A stretch of DNA of 58,583 nt from Paracoccaceae bacterium (GTDB lineage Bacteria > Pseudomonadota > Alphaproteobacteria > Rhodobacterales > Rhodobacteraceae), in assembly GCA_017852835.1 (NCBI GenBank), contig JAFMKS010000007.1:1-58583 (forward strand), written 5' to 3'. The translations under genes and the position numbers were made by a program. Shown one piece after another: positions 58,093-58,583 of this stretch (position 1 is its first letter; each line of letters begins with the position of its first letter). The notes beneath the pieces are model-generated. The model ran no database searches. It saw nothing but the letters and a program-made list of their open reading frames with translations, and was not told the origin of the DNA.

Positions 58093-58583
58093 ATCCGGCT
58101 TTTGGCATCACTTGATAGCCCATCTCGTCGGTGTCTTCAGACGGCGCAGCCATATCTGTCGTCGCAAATGTTTCCTCAGCGGTTGCGCCATGCTTAGTGG
58201 TTACATCGTTCGAATGTTCGTCTTCGTTATAAATCGTAGGCACTGTGTTCGCGATTGTTACGGTCTTGATGCGATCAATGCTTTCGTCATTGGAAAGCGC
58301 AGGGGGGCTGACAGGAGTGGTAGGTTCGGTTACGGGTGCATACGCTTCTTCACTTGTCTCCTAGTCATAAGACTGGGACGGTCTCAAAACGATGAATGTG
58401 TCCCCCGATTGTCGCGTGTTGATCCCCAACCGTTTTCCGCGCTGTTCCAAAATGCTCAAAATTTCGGCATCAAGTTTTGGCGGCTCTGCCCCAAAACACC
58501 GATCTTCTGCGGCAAGATCGCGAAACTCCTCGGCCACCGTTTTCATCATGTCGAAAGAATTTTCAAATCCTTCCAACGTGCAT
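58091..58583 (-). pseudogene. Hypothetical gene with in-frame amber codon, cut by the window edge
   Basis: One leftward frame is open from the right edge to TAA at 58091-58093, interrupted only by TAG at 58361-58363. The first part (EGFENSFDMMKTVAEEFRDL, then SGDTFIVLRPSQSYD) looks like a soluble protein. The part after the stop is acidic and Thr/Pro-rich (EEAYAPVTEPTTPVSPPA, then DTDEMGYQVMPKAG). The second half has no start codon of its own for many codons, so a nonsense mutation in one gene is the simplest reading. I do not recognise the family. Confidence 0.6.

Overview
The window looks like the chromosome of a marine alphaproteobacterium of the Rhodobacterales (Roseobacter group). This rests on gene content and order: pcm-tolC, a single LolC/E-type permease with LolD, class I phaC with phasin and PhaR, an ScfR-type regulator near pccB, two small lineage-specific genes between pccB and pccA, and DUF2842 after purA. 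Base composition is moderate with AT-rich spacers. I cannot name the genus. No tRNA, rRNA, insertion sequence, phage or CRISPR array was seen.

Layout. 1-5 kb: the 3' part of an ArsJ-type arsenical exporter, pcm, tolC, a decayed DUF2497/PopZ-like gene and efp. 5-9 kb: ygfZ, a glycosyltransferase, lolD and lolC. 8.6-17 kb: aminotransferases, a frameshifted phosphatase gene, parE, a MATE exporter and aspC. 17-25 kb: an XRE regulator, sdhE, an LdtR-like regulator, gloA, a lipoprotein-like gene, thyX, rluD, rpoH and a Gfo/Idh oxidoreductase. 24.6-29 kb: polyhydroxyalkanoate (PHA) cycle genes phaZ, phaC, phaP and phaR, with PhaR-type CTGC-N3-GCAG operators. 29-37.5 kb: a decayed GFA gene, then a leftward cluster that couples a polar amino-acid/amine ABC importer to two glutamine-synthetase-like ligases, a class I amidotransferase and an FAD amine oxidase. 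This resembles a gamma-glutamylated amine catabolic route. 37.6-43.8 kb: a PhnD-like binding protein, TerB, DUF1330, rlmJ, pyrG, secG and purA. 43.8-47.9 kb: betI, betB and betA (choline to glycine betaine). 48-58 kb: a propionyl-CoA module of pccR, an MFS exporter, pccB, two small genes, pccA and methylmalonyl-CoA mutase, with TTTGCAAA operator arrays. A broken gene lies at the right edge.

How it fits together. PHA storage and propionyl-CoA assimilation share acyl-CoA precursors. A PhaR-like box (CTGC-N4-GCAG) in the pccB leader, beside the TTTGCAAA octamers, suggests a regulatory link between them. Amine uptake, gamma-glutamylation and betaine synthesis fit a marine heterotroph living on nitrogenous osmolytes.

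Genome condition. Three genes carry in-frame stops (DUF2497, GFA and the right-edge gene), one is frameshifted at a T7 run, and one lipoprotein-like gene lacks most of its signal peptide. Several convergent pairs share overlapping stop codons. This points to a compact genome with continuing gene decay, or partly to assembly error; the sequence alone cannot decide. I found no convincing wholly new multi-gene system. The best leads are the regulatory layer, the amine cluster and the pseudogenised polar-organiser homologue.
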